Shown here piece by piece: positions 21,911-34,115 of a stretch of DNA of 64,000 nucleotides. Within the stretch, counting starts at the first letter, position 1. The number at the start of each line of letters is the position of its first letter. This stretch comes from Dentipellis sp. KUC8613 (Eukaryota; Basidiomycota; Agaricomycetes; Russulales; Hericiaceae), in contig NSJX01000007.1 of assembly GCA_002286715.1 (NCBI GenBank), forward strand, positions 375,863 through 439,862, read 5' to 3'. Below the pieces are notes generated by a model. It was not told where the DNA came from and did no database searches. It saw nothing but the letters and a program-made list of their open reading frames with translations. Both the position numbers and the translations under genes were made by a program.

Positions 21911-24602
21911 TGGAATGGGCGTGTCCTTGCTAGCGAACTAGACTGCATCTCAGCAAGGACTTCGTAGGACGCCCCATAGGTCATACTCATCGATATTTAC
22001 ACCCGCGTGAGAGGCCACATCAAAGATGTTCGGCAGATTTCACTGTGTACGTGTTATGTGGCATCAAGCCACATGGCATCCCTTGGAAATAGAGCTGAGA
22101 AGGGCGTCTCTGACAAGTGTGCTTCGATAACTAATAAGTGCCACGCCTGGATTAAAACAGGTCGCTTGTTGTCTTTTCCGGGAGACGGAAGTATCGATGC
22201 ACCATTAGGCCAATGCTCCAAACGAGTCCTCTAAGCTGTTTTCTTGAAAAATGGCATTTGGTGTTTGCTGAGCAAAAGCATATTTAACGAGTACCGCTCA
22301 CATGGCGTTTCAAGGGAACTACATAAAGAACGCCGCGGCCGGCGTAGATCACCGTCCGGGTACTATATACTCTTCGGTCTCTTGATCATTGACAGCAATG
22401 CCGCGGCGCTGTCCACTTTCCGTAAAACCCCACATTAAGCATGCCGACAGCATTCGGGGTGCGCCAATTGAACCCAGGTATTGGTTGCGCCAAACACATC
22501 GGGAAAATCAGGCTTGCGAGGCAAGCCGAGCCTTATCGCGTGGAGGCGGGTCATGAGATAACCGCGTGAAGCGACCTAGGGCTAGCTCACGTCTGGATAC
22601 GATTGGTGAATTCGAACGGTGGGGATGCAATTAAGCCTTGTTTGACTTTTCGCATCCTGGGGGCTTCCATTAGCCATTTCCTAATCTTCCGTGAAGCTTA
22701 ATGGACGGAGCTGCCAGAGAGTTCGCTGCAGCTGACTGCACGAGGTAAGCCTCACTGCGTCTTACCGCCGCACTTTCTGGTCCCCGGACCGGCGAATAAG
22801 CGGCAAGTTAGCTAATTGCCCTGGCCTCGAGCTCGTTACTATTACTCATCTGCGTGAGTCGCCGGGTCAACCATATTTATGTATTGGCGGTTCCACGGTG
22901 CATGGGACCGAAATTCGACGAGCCCCCCGCATTCTTTGCTAGGGCCACCCGTACACCGTCTGTGAGCGGATCTTACCGCCCTTTCCTTTTCCACCGTGGC
23001 AGTTCGGCGCTCGGATCGCTCGAGCGGCTTCTGAGGTCGATTCCCAGCAGGCTGCCATGCGCGACTACGGGTGCCGGAGCTATTTCAAAGGCTTTCGTAG
23101 GTTATCGTAGACGCGATGGGACTGGCCATTCCGCTTCTACCCACTGCTTCACTTGTTCCGTGCGACTGGCGTCGTCTTAGTCGGTTCCCGACTCCTCAAT
23201 TTACACGCCACAACAGCTGCGTGTGGGCTGGGCTGGTACAGGATACCGTTCTTGTCTTCAACTGGAAACAACGCGGAAGAGGGGAGGGGGCGCGGCTGTG
23301 TCCTAGCATTTACGAGAAAAAAGACATGCCCGCTGTCGAGCCGGGGAGCCGAGTAAATACGGATAAACTGGCCGGGCACAATTTCATCTCAGCAGCCTAG
23401 TCGCGGAATAAACTTCAGAAAATAAATAGATTTAGGCATGTCCCCAGGACGAGGAGATGTCCGCCGCTTCACGATGGGCCTTCGATCATCACTGATGGGA
23501 TGCAGACATGAGGCCGTTAGGAACGCGGCAGAAATCTGACCTGCAGTTTGGTGCCAGGCATGAGTGGATGGTACTGACGAACATAAAAAGGCACCTGCTC
23601 TGAGCACCCATAATCCCCACCTCGACCTGCGGCGGCTACCTCCTTCGAAATCTTCCGCTCCCTCTCGCCCACCGTCCACCCCTCTTTCAATGAGCACGCT
23701 ACCCTTCTTCGGCTGCCAAAAATCAGGTGAGTCCCTCTCACTGGACACGGCGAAGGGGATGCCAGACGCGAACGGTGGGCTGCCCCTGTGTCAATGCCCA
23801 CAGCGGTGAACTTGTGGAGTCAAGTCACTGTCGTGAGACCACAAGGACAGGCGGCGTCAGTCACACGCGCTCGTTTCTTTTCGGACGTCTTCGTCGCAGA
23901 TCCATCGCAGACTTCGCGGCCTCCTATCTGTACGCATACACGGCATGCGAGCCAGTAGTCTTGCGATGGATGACTGCGTCGAAGGCGCCGCAGGGGGATG
24001 ACGCCTGCGCCTGCGTCCGTGCTTCTTCTCCCAGGCCGCGATCCTGACGGCGGAGCGACGATCCGAGCCCAGGTCACGTTGGCGATTCGCTGTTTGTCGG
24101 GCGTTAACGTCTATCAATGGGCGGACGAGATTTGTAGTACATTACGGATATGCCCATTTAACGTGGGGATGCATGCCTCATGGGGAAGCCTGCAAAGAGG
24201 ACGTGCCAATGCTCACCTATTTCTCCGCGTCTCCATTCATAACTTGTGACGGCGAAAAGATTGGGAAGCGTGCCTGCTATTAGCCGAGCTATCTGATAGG
24301 TTTACACGAAGAGTGATAGCCAATAGACTCACAGGTCAAGGGGTATCTGTCGGGATGACATGTGGGTGAGCAAGTATGGAACGCTGCAAACGGAATCCGA
24401 GTGGAAGCGGATGATCATTGGCGACGTCTACATGTTGGTTGATGTAAGTACGTCGGGACTAATGTAGAGAATAAAAAACAAAACAGGACAACAGCGACTG
24501 ATACACTCAGGATAGGTACAGATATCACACAGAACGTCCCCATCGACAATCGTGAAAGAGAGAGATAATACCTGACAACGACAGACTACGCACGACCGAC
24601 AG
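21911..24602. other. Gene-poor convergent region of 2.7 kb
   Basis: Lies between the 3' ends of BZZ1 (+) and CAF1 (-), far longer than other convergent spacers here. No confident gene. Two coding-like patches occur near 24050-24290 and 24325-24446 (+), the latter ending in a clean GTAAGT donor. A promoter-like segment with ATAAAAAGG at 23583 precedes an ATG at 23690, but no continuing gene could be assembled. Possibly gene remnants. Confidence 0.35.
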
Positions 24603-25892
24603 CTACCTTCCCCCTCCGCCCACACCGATCGCGGTCCGGAGAAAAGCCCCATTGGCGCCCATGGGTCCGTACGTCGCGTTTGGTGGTAATGGCGCCGGCA
24701 TCGCTCCGCCCATCGCAGGCGTCGTCAGCGACGCACCCATGCCCATCGCGACAGCCTGTGATTGCGCACTTCCGGTCACGGCCGACTGGCCCTGATTGTC
24801 TCGCGTCAGGCCGCGGTCCTCTCTTTCCGCGATGGTGGCTCCGCCTCGTCCTGGATCTGGGATGCCATTCGACTGAGTGAACGTCTCGCCGAGGCCGTAG
24901 AGTTTGCCGTTGTATTCTGCGTCATCAATTTGATCGTGGAAGTAGATCTCGCGCATCTTGAAGAAGGTGGACGCAGTAAGGAGAGAGTCGGAACCAGCTT
25001 GATGGGACGGTCCTATTCGCATGATCTGGGTTTGGGAAGTTTTCTGCGTTCAGCTGAATGGGCCGGGCTAGGCCATATTATTGCATCACTTACCCCAAGA
25101 TCGTCGGCTACGTCCTGGAGACCCCCTTTGAGGACCTTGCAGGCGCGCATCATCGTCTTGATGTCATAACTTTTCGGGAACCAGGTGTGGAGGACGTCGA
25201 AGAAGGACTCTTCCGTCGTCGGCAAAGAGAGCGCAGTCAACAGCTTGATGAAGTATCCGAAGTCGTACCCGCTGACATGCGCTAAGCTGGGGAATTCGTA
25301 GCTCCCAAAATAGGTCCGCTCACCTATGAAATGATATCCATTTTGTATCTTGCGTGAGCACAAGACCAGATGTGATCATGAGTTCCGCAAAGTCATTGGG
25401 TGTGATACCAATCTCTTCATGGCGCTGAAAGTCGATTCCAGACTTCTGAAGAAGGTCAATTGACTCCGGTGCGTACATGTCTTCACTGCAGGGCATGATT
25501 ATGTCAGCCATGCGTACATGCCTGAGCAGAATTGAAGTCGGCAGACGCACTTGACGCTGAAGTGGAAGTTGAATTGCCAAGTGGAGATATCCTGTGGGTA
25601 GTTTCCATCTTCATCGGCGAAGGTGAGGCCGACTTGGATGATCCTGAGAAGGTCGACATTACACCGCATGGTTTGGTAGTGGTAGTCGGATGATGTCTTG
25701 AACGCCCCTATAGGTCGCGCTACTACACCAGGGAACTCCGTGTCCTGCATCGCAAAGCGTGTCAAACGGGATGCAATGTGAAGCAGGAACATGACGCACC
25801 ATCGCAACATACGGATACTTCTCGATTACATCCCGAATGTTCCTCATCTCCACCTCGAGATTTGGGGCCCATACTTCTCGTATTGGCGACAT
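24603..25892 (-). CDS. CAF1: CCR4-NOT deadenylase subunit CAF1/POP2
   Basis: Five exons on the minus strand: 25892-25800, 25744-25551, 25485-25324, 25271-25094, 25025-24603; 349 aa. The protein is the DEDD-family 3'-5' exonuclease of the CCR4-NOT complex, which shortens mRNA poly(A) tails in the cytoplasm. Catalytic motifs are intact: D32 and E34 in DTEFPG, D153 in SGYDFGYF, and H217/D222 in HQAGSDSLLT. Other hallmarks are RCNVDLLRIIQVGLTF and WQFNFHF. A Gly/Ala/Met-rich tail of about 90 residues follows the nuclease domain, as in many basidiomycete homologs. The start methionine precedes IREVWAPNLE, the usual N-terminus of the family. Confidence 0.95.
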
Positions 25893-26397
25893 GTTCGCCC
25901 GAGAGACCAGGGAAAAGAGCGACGCTGCTGCGGGCGGGAACGAATAGACGAATAGACGGTGGCGGGAGGGGACAGACGGAGGGGCGTGACCGAGTCGGAC
26001 GCGTAGACCTGTGTGGCGCGGTGTCGCTGACGTTCGCGGTCCTTCGATGCCACTTTCGACAACACCTGCCTATTTCGGACACTCTCTGCCACCGTCCCGC
26101 TCAACCTCTGCTCACGAGGCTCGCTCCGGCGCATTTCGCCCGAAACACCAGCTGCAGCATCATTTTCAGCGCGATAACACCTGTACTTGACTCAGCGCCC
26201 GTATGTCTGGTACAAACGCTGCAGACGAATCTTAGATCGCCGCTATGATTTATATGGATGGGCACAAGTGGGCTGGATACAACGTGGATCACCATTTGCC
26301 GTACAAAAAGAAAATCTGATAGTACGAATAACGAGAACCTGACGTGCAGCATGCCGTCGGACGGCAAGTCGTCACGGCCAGATAGCCTCGTGATCGC

Positions 26398-27020
26398 ATG
26401 GGAAGCCCATTGACGGCCTTGAAGCAGGCCGTGTCGACATTTCAATGGCGAGGACGTGAAATGCAGTTCGTGACATCCCGGGGAGAGACAATGACACTGT
26501 CGAACACAGGCACAAGCCAGCGCTCAGCTGATGTACCAAATCATGCCTCCCACAACGGCGATCAGCCACAAGTCGGCAAGGCTAGTGGTGCTGCCCCTTG
26601 CCCGGACGTAAAAGATGTGGTGGACTGGATTTCTGGATGGATAGGACGGAAGGGATCGCCGCAGTCGGGTGGTAAGTCGGGTCCCAGGCTGAGCTGTCGG
26701 AGTATGTAAGGGATTGTCCATTGGGGATCGGCATGGAAGCTCACCTCCGTGCGCATGACTCTGAAAACCACAAGCAAAAGGACCTCTCAAGGCAGCCGAG
26801 CAGACCGCTCCTCCTCGGAAATGGCGGAAATGCTGTCACCATGTCCAACGGTGAGAAAATCGAGGAGCGACGCGGCCAGCCGAGTAGCATAGATACGAAT
26901 GCATGGATCGGCGACTGGAATCGACCCACAGAATTCCGAGTGTCATGGATTCGTAAAGCCAACACAAGGCCAGAAGTCCTGATATACGCAGGCCAAGAGT
27001 TGGGGGAACAAATCGACTGA
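26398..27020. other. Coding-like segment, strand unresolved
   Basis: On the plus strand an open frame from the ATG at 26398 runs to a GTAAGT donor near 26671 (ending VVDWISGWIGRKGSPQSG). A second open frame, ending at 27020, has coding-like composition. On the minus strand a frame ending at 26524 closes with a strong hydrophobic helix (LADLWLIAVVGGMIWYIS), like a tail-anchor. Neither was assembled into a complete gene and neither is recognised. Confidence 0.2.
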
Positions 27021-27722
27021 AGCAGCCGGGCTAAGGGAGCAACATGATTGGTCCTGATAGCGCTCTCACGCCATGAGAAAACTGCCAGGCTAGACCCTGC
27101 AGCTGCCATGTCGCCACTAGCATCGTGCAGCGACATGTTCAGCGTTGACGCCTGATACCAGTGGTATGAAGCCTGGGCAGAGAAAGCTGGCTCCAAGGGG
27201 GGCAGCGTTGCAAATCTCGGCCACTGGAGAGGCGCACGAGCTGTGGGAGCGTCCATTCATCAGGAAGACGTGGGTGGCGTCAGAAAGGCAAGAGAAGAGA
27301 AGTCGTTGGCGCACAAACGATCGAGGGGAGCTAGAACATGACCAGCTGCGGAGAGATATCCAAGATCCAAGATCCGGACCTAAGCAAAGATTATAATCAA
27401 TAAGCAATTAGAATCAGCTTCCCAAAGATTTCTGAGGTGTAAAAAGACCTAGAATGCCAACTGACCCTTGATACGAGGGCCTATGGGCGACGTTCATTCG
27501 AAATTTTGGATAGAGACGGGGATGTCTGGCCTTCAAACAGGTGTTGGACAGCGTTTCAGTATCATCGGTGGAAAGGAACGGGCGCAACGCTGGAATAAAC
27601 TAACCGCAAACGAGGAGCTGACGTACGCGCGACCGTCGACCTGGTCCCGTGCGACGCCCATGATGGATGCAACTTTAGAAGTACTTTAGTCAACGACATC
27701 TATATAGAATCGTGGGCATGTC

Positions 27723-28205
27723 CTATCGATTCAGCGGTAGGGACCGTAGAAACGCGATCAACACGATAAACGACCACGTCAACATGAGGCTTTCATCTCC
27801 GGCAGGAATTGCGGCGGATGGAACACAATTGGACACAGGGCTGCAGAATCCCTCGTAGGCACAGGGATGGGGCCTTGAAATGGCCGGGCGGGAGTGGTCC
27901 GGCTTGCTGGGGCGGTTTCCAGAGGTGCGAGGAAGTGGCGACGGGGGTGAGGAGAAGCGGAACCAGTAGAGTGCGCTGGGACGCGGGGGAAGCTGCTGAT
28001 TGTTCCGACGAAAGCAGAAAGATCCTCGGATCGTGCGCCTAGACGCAGTCATGGGAGGTTCCAGCAAGAAGGTCCGTTCTGATGGGGGTCTGCGCGAGGA
28101 GAGGGAGTGGCAGACGGGTATGTTGTGGGCTGTGGGGAGCGTGTGGTTGGACACGCCAAGGAGGGTCGTGTTAGCGAGCGCGCTCGAGAGCTGAGATGGG
28201 CCCAA
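27723..28205 (-). CDS. Tentative hypothetical protein with C-terminal hydrophobic tail
   Basis: A 160-codon open frame whose C-terminus (AGDES then LMLTWSFIVLIAFL) resembles a GPI-attachment signal or tail anchor. The middle is Pro/Ser/Arg-rich with a few cysteines. The first in-frame ATG is internal, near 28051; the upstream start would be TTG, so the N-terminus is probably wrong or spliced. No family recognised. Could be chance. Confidence 0.2.
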   Translation of the reverse strand: MGPSQLSSALANTTLLGVSNHTLPTAHNIPVCHSLSSRRPPSERTFLLEPPMTASRRTIRGSFCFRRNNQQLPPRPSALYWFRFSSPPSPLPRTSGNRPSKPDHSRPAISRPHPCAYEGFCSPVSNCVPSAAIPAGDESLMLTWSFIVLIAFLRSLPLNR

Positions 28206-28624
28206 GAAGGCAATTTAGAGCGAGAATTAGGCGACGGCTAAGCACGCGCGGCACGTTGCCGGCTGGAGATCCATAAAAGAACAATGAGCCCTATGGTTGG
28301 TGGCGACGCGCCGGCGGGGGAGAGACGGGACGAGAGCGGGAAAGGGACGCGAAGAGGGAGCATTAGTGCGGGTTCGGAGAGAATGAAGAAGAGAAAGAGT
28401 GGTAGAAGCTAAGCCAGAGTGGGAGAGCAGTGCAAAAGCCGGACGGAGAGATTGTCGAGAACCGCATGCGTCCGGAGCGGCGACCCGGAGCCATAAATTA
28501 CACCGAGGGGATGCGGCCGACGCTAAGCGTCTTGCTTCATTCCTCCACCGCCACGAGAGCTCGACGCCCTCGTTTCTCTCCTCCTCTTAACCTCAGGCCG
28601 AGCGAATGTCCCCCGTGAGTCCCC

Positions 28625-30869
28625 ATGGATCCCTCAAACTCCTACGAGGCACTCGTCTATCACCCCTTCGATGCCCAACGCCAGCATTTCGATCCCTCTA
28701 TCGCCCCGCCCGCTTGGCATCGCCCCCACCATTCGCCAGCAAATCCCTCTCCTGTTGACCAGTCTCGCATGTATCCTAATTCCCTTAGTCACGTCGAATA
28801 TGCCTCTCCTTCTACTTCATTCGTTCACCATACCCATGCATTCGCCTCCAGTAATCCGCCTCCCCATATGGACGGCACTCACGTCTTGAACCTCGACGGT
28901 CCTCCGATCGAGAGCAGCATAGGTCCCAGCAGGGTCCTTACGCGTCGTCAGACCCGCTCATCTCAAATGCAGCCCATGCTCTCCCATACCGGAGGCAGAG
29001 ACACCAGTGCCGAGCGCGGTGTATCGAGGGATAACTATGATGTCAGTTCTCAAAGCCCTTTCGCCCTCTTCACATGGTGACACTAACCGATCACGGTCGC
29101 AGCAGCAACAACAGTCGTCGCAGCAAATGTCCTTTTACATGCCTTCTTCCCAATCCCGTCCGCAGACCCCAGATAATTACAACCCCGCACCCCAATATCA
29201 GCAGCATCCGAGTTCCTCTGCCGATGGCGTGAGCCCTATGACCATGCATCCCCATCAGCAGGCATCGCCACAGTTTCCTTCGCCTCCAACGTCTGCGACT
29301 GGCTATGGTTTTCCATACTTCCCTACGCATTCGCGTTCCACTTCTGGTTCCGCCAACTCTGTCACGAATCCTCGCTCAGCGTCTCCCGCCTTGAGCGTGG
29401 CATCGGCGCTTACCACTGTCTCGTCAGCGTCGGGTCCGAACATGCATAACTTCGGACAGTTCTCCCAAGGCTCTTCCAGCACCATGTCGCCTGCCGTGGG
29501 TCGACCAGGGAAGCAGCGCAAGCAGCGTCTTTTCAACGTGGATCGCAAGGCCATCTGCGTCTTCCACAAGGAGAACCCGACCATGCGTCAGGAGGACATC
29601 GCCGCCCGTTACGGCGTCGAGCGCAGCACGATCAGCAAGATTCTGAAACAGAAGACCAAGTGGATGAATGTCCCCGAGGGCGAAGAGCTTCGCGTGGCGA
29701 AGCATAGGTAGATCTCCTCATCGATTGTGGCTTCTGTTGATGTTGACGCCTTTCCCATTAGGCCGTCCAAGTTCCCTGAAATCGAGTCCGAGCTGGTGGA
29801 TTGGCTCCTCGAATGCCACGAAAAGGGAACCAACCTGACCGACTCCACCATCCGTACCAAAGCCAAACTGGTTTCCAAGGCCCTCCAGATCCCGGACGAT
29901 AAGTTCAAGGCCAGTTCTGGCTGGGTCGAGAATTTCAAGCATCGCCATGGCATCAAACGCGGTGTGTGGCATGGCTATGGTCTTAACACTCGGAGGGCAA
30001 GAGCGCTTGGCTGCGGCGGCGGCCCCTACGACCCAGAGGAGGCGGCTCAAGACCCGGAGCCCCGAGAGACTATCGGGGATTTCATCTACAGGAACAAGCT
30101 GTACGATCTCCAGGATGCTATCAGGCCCAGCTACAAGATTCCTGTAAGGCCTCTGGACTGGAACCCTGGTCCGCCGCCGCCGGGCGTCTCTATCAAGAAG
30201 ACTGTGCCCATCCTGATCGATTCCCGTACTGGTCTGGTCATCCCCAGCGACGAGAAGTCCATCATCATCGGCGCGCCGGACTCTATCGTCGTGGAGTCGG
30301 AGGATGAGGAGGATCCGGAGATCCAGGAAATCCCCCGGGAAGCCGTCGAGTCCGGAAGGTCGCCTTCGCAGAGGCAGTCTTCTGTTCATCAGCACCAGGG
30401 ATGTATCCATTCGCCTATCACCATCGACTCTCCAGGCCACTCCCACTCTGAGGATAGAGCCGATGGGGCCGCTGATACCTCCATTTCCTCGAGCTCGTCT
30501 TCGTCGACTTCTCAGCAGCTCTCGCCGGAACACGTGGATAGCTCGTCGGAGGCCGTATCGCAGCAGCAAATCCCTGATGGCGATGGGATCACGCTTCCTG
30601 GTTCGTCGTCGTTGAGTCAGGATACTCAGGTCGGACAAATGACCGACGCCGAGTTCAACTATGCGCTGTATCAGGTGCCCTTGGTCGGTGCTGAGAACGA
30701 CCAGGTGCCCGATGCCACCGAGGCTGAGGCTTGCTTCAACAAGGTCATGAAGTACATCAACGCGCACCCCGAGCTTCCTATCACCGGACAAGATCGCAAG
30801 GTTCTCGACGATCTTAGGCCCCGCCTGTGGGGACTCGGCCCCGAATACGCCTCATCGTCGACGATGTAG
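28625..30869 (+). CDS. CENP-B-type HTH DNA-binding protein
   Basis: Three exons: 28625-29041, 29103-29707, 29762-30869; 709 aa. The first 270 residues are Ser/Pro/Gln-rich and disordered. A psq-type helix-turn-helix follows at about 280-330 (QEDIAARYGVERSTISKILKQK). A second, CENP-B-type HTH lies at about 341-405 (FPEIESELVDWLLECHEKG, TIRTKAKLVSKAL, SGWVENFKHRHGIKRG). The remainder is acidic and Ser-rich, with a short helical C-terminus. These DNA-binding folds descend from pogo/Tc1 transposases, but no DDE catalytic domain is present. It is therefore a domesticated DNA-binding protein, comparable in principle to yeast Abp1/Cbh or CENP-B. DNA target and role are unknown. Confidence 0.85.
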
Positions 30870-31821
30870 ACGACCTCTCGCTTGATAACGACCGTTGCTC
30901 TAGACTGTCGTTGTCCATTTCCCATTGGCTTCAGACGTTTGTTATGCTCAAAAGCACTTCGCGTGCGGTTTAATATCTTTCCCCTCAATCTACCTTCGTC
31001 GTCCTCTGCTCGCGTTCTGCTCGTCCTCGTTTCTCTTCTTGCACCCCACGAACACGTCACTTATCATGCAATTGTTTTTCTACCAACCACTCATGACACT
31101 CGCAATTGTTACCGTCGTCGATCTCATCCATGCATTCAAGTTTTTCCTTTCGTGTCCGCGTCCGTTTCCGTCGGGTTTTAATGTGTCGATCCTAGTCTTG
31201 CGTTTTCCATGTACCCAATTGCTTTATCGTGTTTTCTGCCCACTTCCCCCCATTCCTGCACATCCCCTCCCCCAGCCCCTGCTCGCACATCTCGCATGAA
31301 CTCTGTCCCCCTGCAACATAGCACTCGATACGATCCCCTGCACGCATTGCCTCACGCAACGTAGTCGTCTCGGTATTACTGATTACTGTTCGTTCCCATG
31401 TCCTGACAGTCGTGTTACATTTGCAATACAGTGCAGCGCGACTTTGTTCCGACCCTCGCCCGCGCCCGCGTCCACCTGAGTCTGAGTACTACGTAGTCTC
31501 TACGTCTCCGCCCCCCAATCGTCCGCGCGATCGCGCATGCGTCTGCTGACCGCAGGGCCTCGACGCGGCCACGCACGCAGCACGGAAAAGGCTCGGTGTG
31601 CGGCAGCCTGCGGGCGCTCCGCACCCATGAACGGCACGCCCCCCACCGCGCTGTCACGCAGGCTTCAGAACGTCTGCGTGGAAGACGGGCAGGCACTCGA
31701 GTCCATAGCAGGCAGGTGGGCAGGCAGGCACTTGACAGACGGGCAGATGCAGGTACATACTGTACATGGCGGCCTTCCCTTCTGCGCCGGTGTTCAATGG
31801 GATGGATGCGCGCGGCCGAGC
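30870..31821. other. Convergent 3' intergenic region
   Basis: 3' flanks of the CENP-B-like gene (+) and the UPF0390 gene (-). Pyrimidine-rich stretches near 31000-31280 look like UTR or spacer; no exon recognised. Confidence 0.5.
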
Positions 31822-32283
31822 TCAGGGCTTGCTTTTCTTAGGCTTGGGCTTGGACCCAGAACTCTCCCTGCCGATCGCGGAAGCGCACGTTAGCGTTTGC
31901 GTTTGCGTTTGCGTTTGCTGCTCCGCGGGGCGGGGTGCGCGACGCGGATCCAGAGTGGTGATGGACTGGGACTTACGCTTCGGGCGCGGTGTTTTTCATG
32001 ATGGTGAGCTTCCCCGAGGACGCCGCGCTGACCATCTGCTGCTCGATGCTCTTGTTGATTTTGGCGCTGAGCGACTGCAGAGTGGGGTGCTCGAGTTCAG
32101 AACGTGTGGAGGAGAGGGCGTGCAGGACGCGGAGCGCACCTTGTGCATCGATGCCTGCTTGATCAGGCCTGCTTTTTTGGGCGCGACAGTGCGCTTGCCC
32201 TTCTTCGGATTCGCAGCTGCCTTCTGCGCGTGCCTCGAGTTGGGAGACTTCTGCTGCAAACCCTTTGTCTTGCCCTGCACCAT
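31822..32283 (-). CDS. UPF0390 family small basic protein
   Basis: Three exons on the minus strand: 32283-32140, 32074-31977, 31867-31822; 95 aa. Highly basic, beginning MVQGKTKGLQQKSPNSRHAQ and continuing with ANPKKGKR, APKKAGLIKQASMHKSLSAKINKSIEQQM and a Lys-rich tail KPKPKKSKP. These are the signatures of the UPF0390 family (human Leydig-cell tumour 10 kDa protein homolog), conserved from fungi to animals. The basic tails suggest nucleolar targ,eting, though the molecular role is not established. The last intron carries a short GTTTGC tandem repeat. Start is 228 bp from the divergent NDUFA9 start. Confidence 0.9.
31889..31918. repeat. GTTTGC hexanucleotide tandem repeat
   Basis: Roughly four and a half copies of GTTTGC (plus strand), inside the second intron of the UPF0390 gene. 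A short microsatellite-like tract, likely length-polymorphic. Confidence 0.7.
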
Positions 32284-32511
32284 GATGGTCGATGGTCGAT
32301 GAGCGCGTGAAGAGAAGGACGCGTCCTCTACGAAAAGTTAGAGAGGAAGGCAGGGCAGAGGTTAGGGTTGGCGCACGCCGGGAAGTTCCGCCAATGGGAC
32401 GAGGGCCAATGGCGTGCAGCGTCGCGACTCGCCGCCGCCCGACGACCGTACTTACTTTCCTCTCATTTACTCACTCCGCTCAGCCCGCACCACCCTCGGC
32501 GAGACCTCTCC

Positions 32512-34115
32512 ATGCTCTCCTCGCCGGCCTCCCTCGCGCGCATACAGCGCATCGCGGCCACCCCGGGAAAGGTGCGTCTCGCCAGCCAGCCAGTCAGCGC
32601 CGCAGCCTGCGTCTGATGCACGTTTCTTTCTGCCCTCGTGCGGTGGGTGCAGCGCGCGCTGCATGACCTCGTGTCGCTCCCGAACCAGAAGCCTGTCGTC
32701 GCGCAGGGTCCGCCTGGACGCAGCGCCGTGACGGGGCACGTCGCGACCGTGTTTGGATGCACGGGGTTCCTGGGGCGTTACCTCGTGTCGAAGCTCGGTA
32801 TGCATCCGTCTTGCATTCGTCTTGCTCGTGTGGGGGAGTGCTGACTGGAGGATGGCTTGTGTGCGTGTGCAGCGAAGGCGGGCACGCAGGTTATAATCCC
32901 GTACCGCGATGAAGACGAAAAGCGGCACCTCAAGGTCATGGGCGATCTCGGCCAGATTGTCCCCATGGTGCGTCCTTGCCTTATGAAATTTTGGAGAAGA
33001 GTCAGGGTGTTGCTCATGATGCGCGTGTAGGAGTGGGACTTGCGCAGTGAGAACCAGATCGAGGAGTGTGTGCGCCATTCGGATATCGTGTACAACCTCG
33101 TCGGGCGCGAGTACGAGACCAAGTGCGTTTATTCCCGTCCATGAACTCACGCGTTGCGTGTCGATTCTCCCTCTAAGCCGCGAGTCCTGACACGGTGCAC
33201 TTCATAGGAACTTCAACTTCCGCGACGTCAACGCCGTCGGTGCCGGTCGCATTGCCGATATCTCGGCCAAGTCTGGCGTCCCCCGCTTCGTCCACGTCTC
33301 GCATCTCAACGCGTCGCCGAACTCCTCCTCCAAGTTCTACCAGGCCAAGGCCGAGGGCGAGGAGCTCGTCAAGGATGCGTTCCCCACGGCGACCGTCGTC
33401 CGCCCCGGCACGATGTTCGGCTTCGAGGACAAGCTCCTGAACAACATGGCTAGTACGTTACTTTCTGTTCTTCGAAACCTTAAATCGCTTATAGGCTGTC
33501 AGTCTGGCCCATCTGGTGGAAGCTCAACCATGGCGAGACGAAAATCAGGCCCGTCCACGTCAGTGAAAATCATTGCCTTTCCAGTATACACTAGCTGATT
33601 TACTTGCTTGCGCAGGTCATGGATGTCGCACAGGCGCTCACCAACCTCATCTCCGTCCCCTCCTTCCCCCGCCTCGTCAACCTCCCCGGCCCCTCAACGC
33701 TGACGTACGAGTACCTGCTCGAGCTCGTCTCGACAGTGACTTACAACCCGCCGTCCCGTGCGCCGACCGTCCCGAAGGCTGTCGCGCTCGCGCTCGCCAA
33801 GGTCAGCCAGAATGTCTGGTGGCCCGCGCTCAGCCCCGACGAGGTTGAGAGGCGGTACATCGACGACTCGGACGTCGCGGGAGACTGGGACGCCGTCGGC
33901 GTTGAGCCCGACGAGATTGAGAACCACGCGATCACGTACCTGCGGAGGTACCGCTCTTCGTACGTTTTCCGCTACCCCGGTGTTTTGCGGTGTGCTGACA
34001 ATTGTTTGTAGAGCGAACTACGTGCGCCCGGTTGTGCTCCCTCCCAGGGTGAGTCTCTTAAGTGCAGCGTTTATTGTACATTGCTGACCACGATGTGCAG
34101 GCCGAGCAAGCTTAG
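32512..34115 (+). CDS. NDUFA9: Mitochondrial complex I 39/40 kDa subunit (NDUFA9)
   Basis: Nine exons: 32512-32571, 32653-32797, 32873-32967, 33031-33122, 33208-33452, 33503-33558, 33616-33959, 34012-34048, 34101-34115; 362 aa. An atypical short-chain dehydrogenase that is an accessory subunit of NADH:ubiquinone oxidoreductase, on the matrix side of the inner membrane. A basic N-terminal presequence ([14 protein letters not shown]) precedes the nucleotide-binding motif [10 protein letters not shown]. Family blocks include [53 protein letters not shown] and WWKLNHGET. The last exon codes only AEQA and the stop. It shares a 228-bp intergenic promoter with the UPF0390 gene on the other strand. 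Confidence 0.94.

Larger units (their letters stand above)
25893..28624. other. Gene-poor divergent region of 2.7 kb
   Basis: Between the starts of CAF1 (-) and the CENP-B-like gene (+). Coding-like patches exist near 26398-27020 on both strands and at 27723-28205 (-), listed separately as tentative. No transposon, tRNA or tandem repeat recognised. Confidence 0.35.

Noticed and set aside
29718..30791. 357-codon minus-strand ORF
   Set aside because: Antisense of the CENP-B-like exon; product is repetitive Arg/Leu-rich with no domain.
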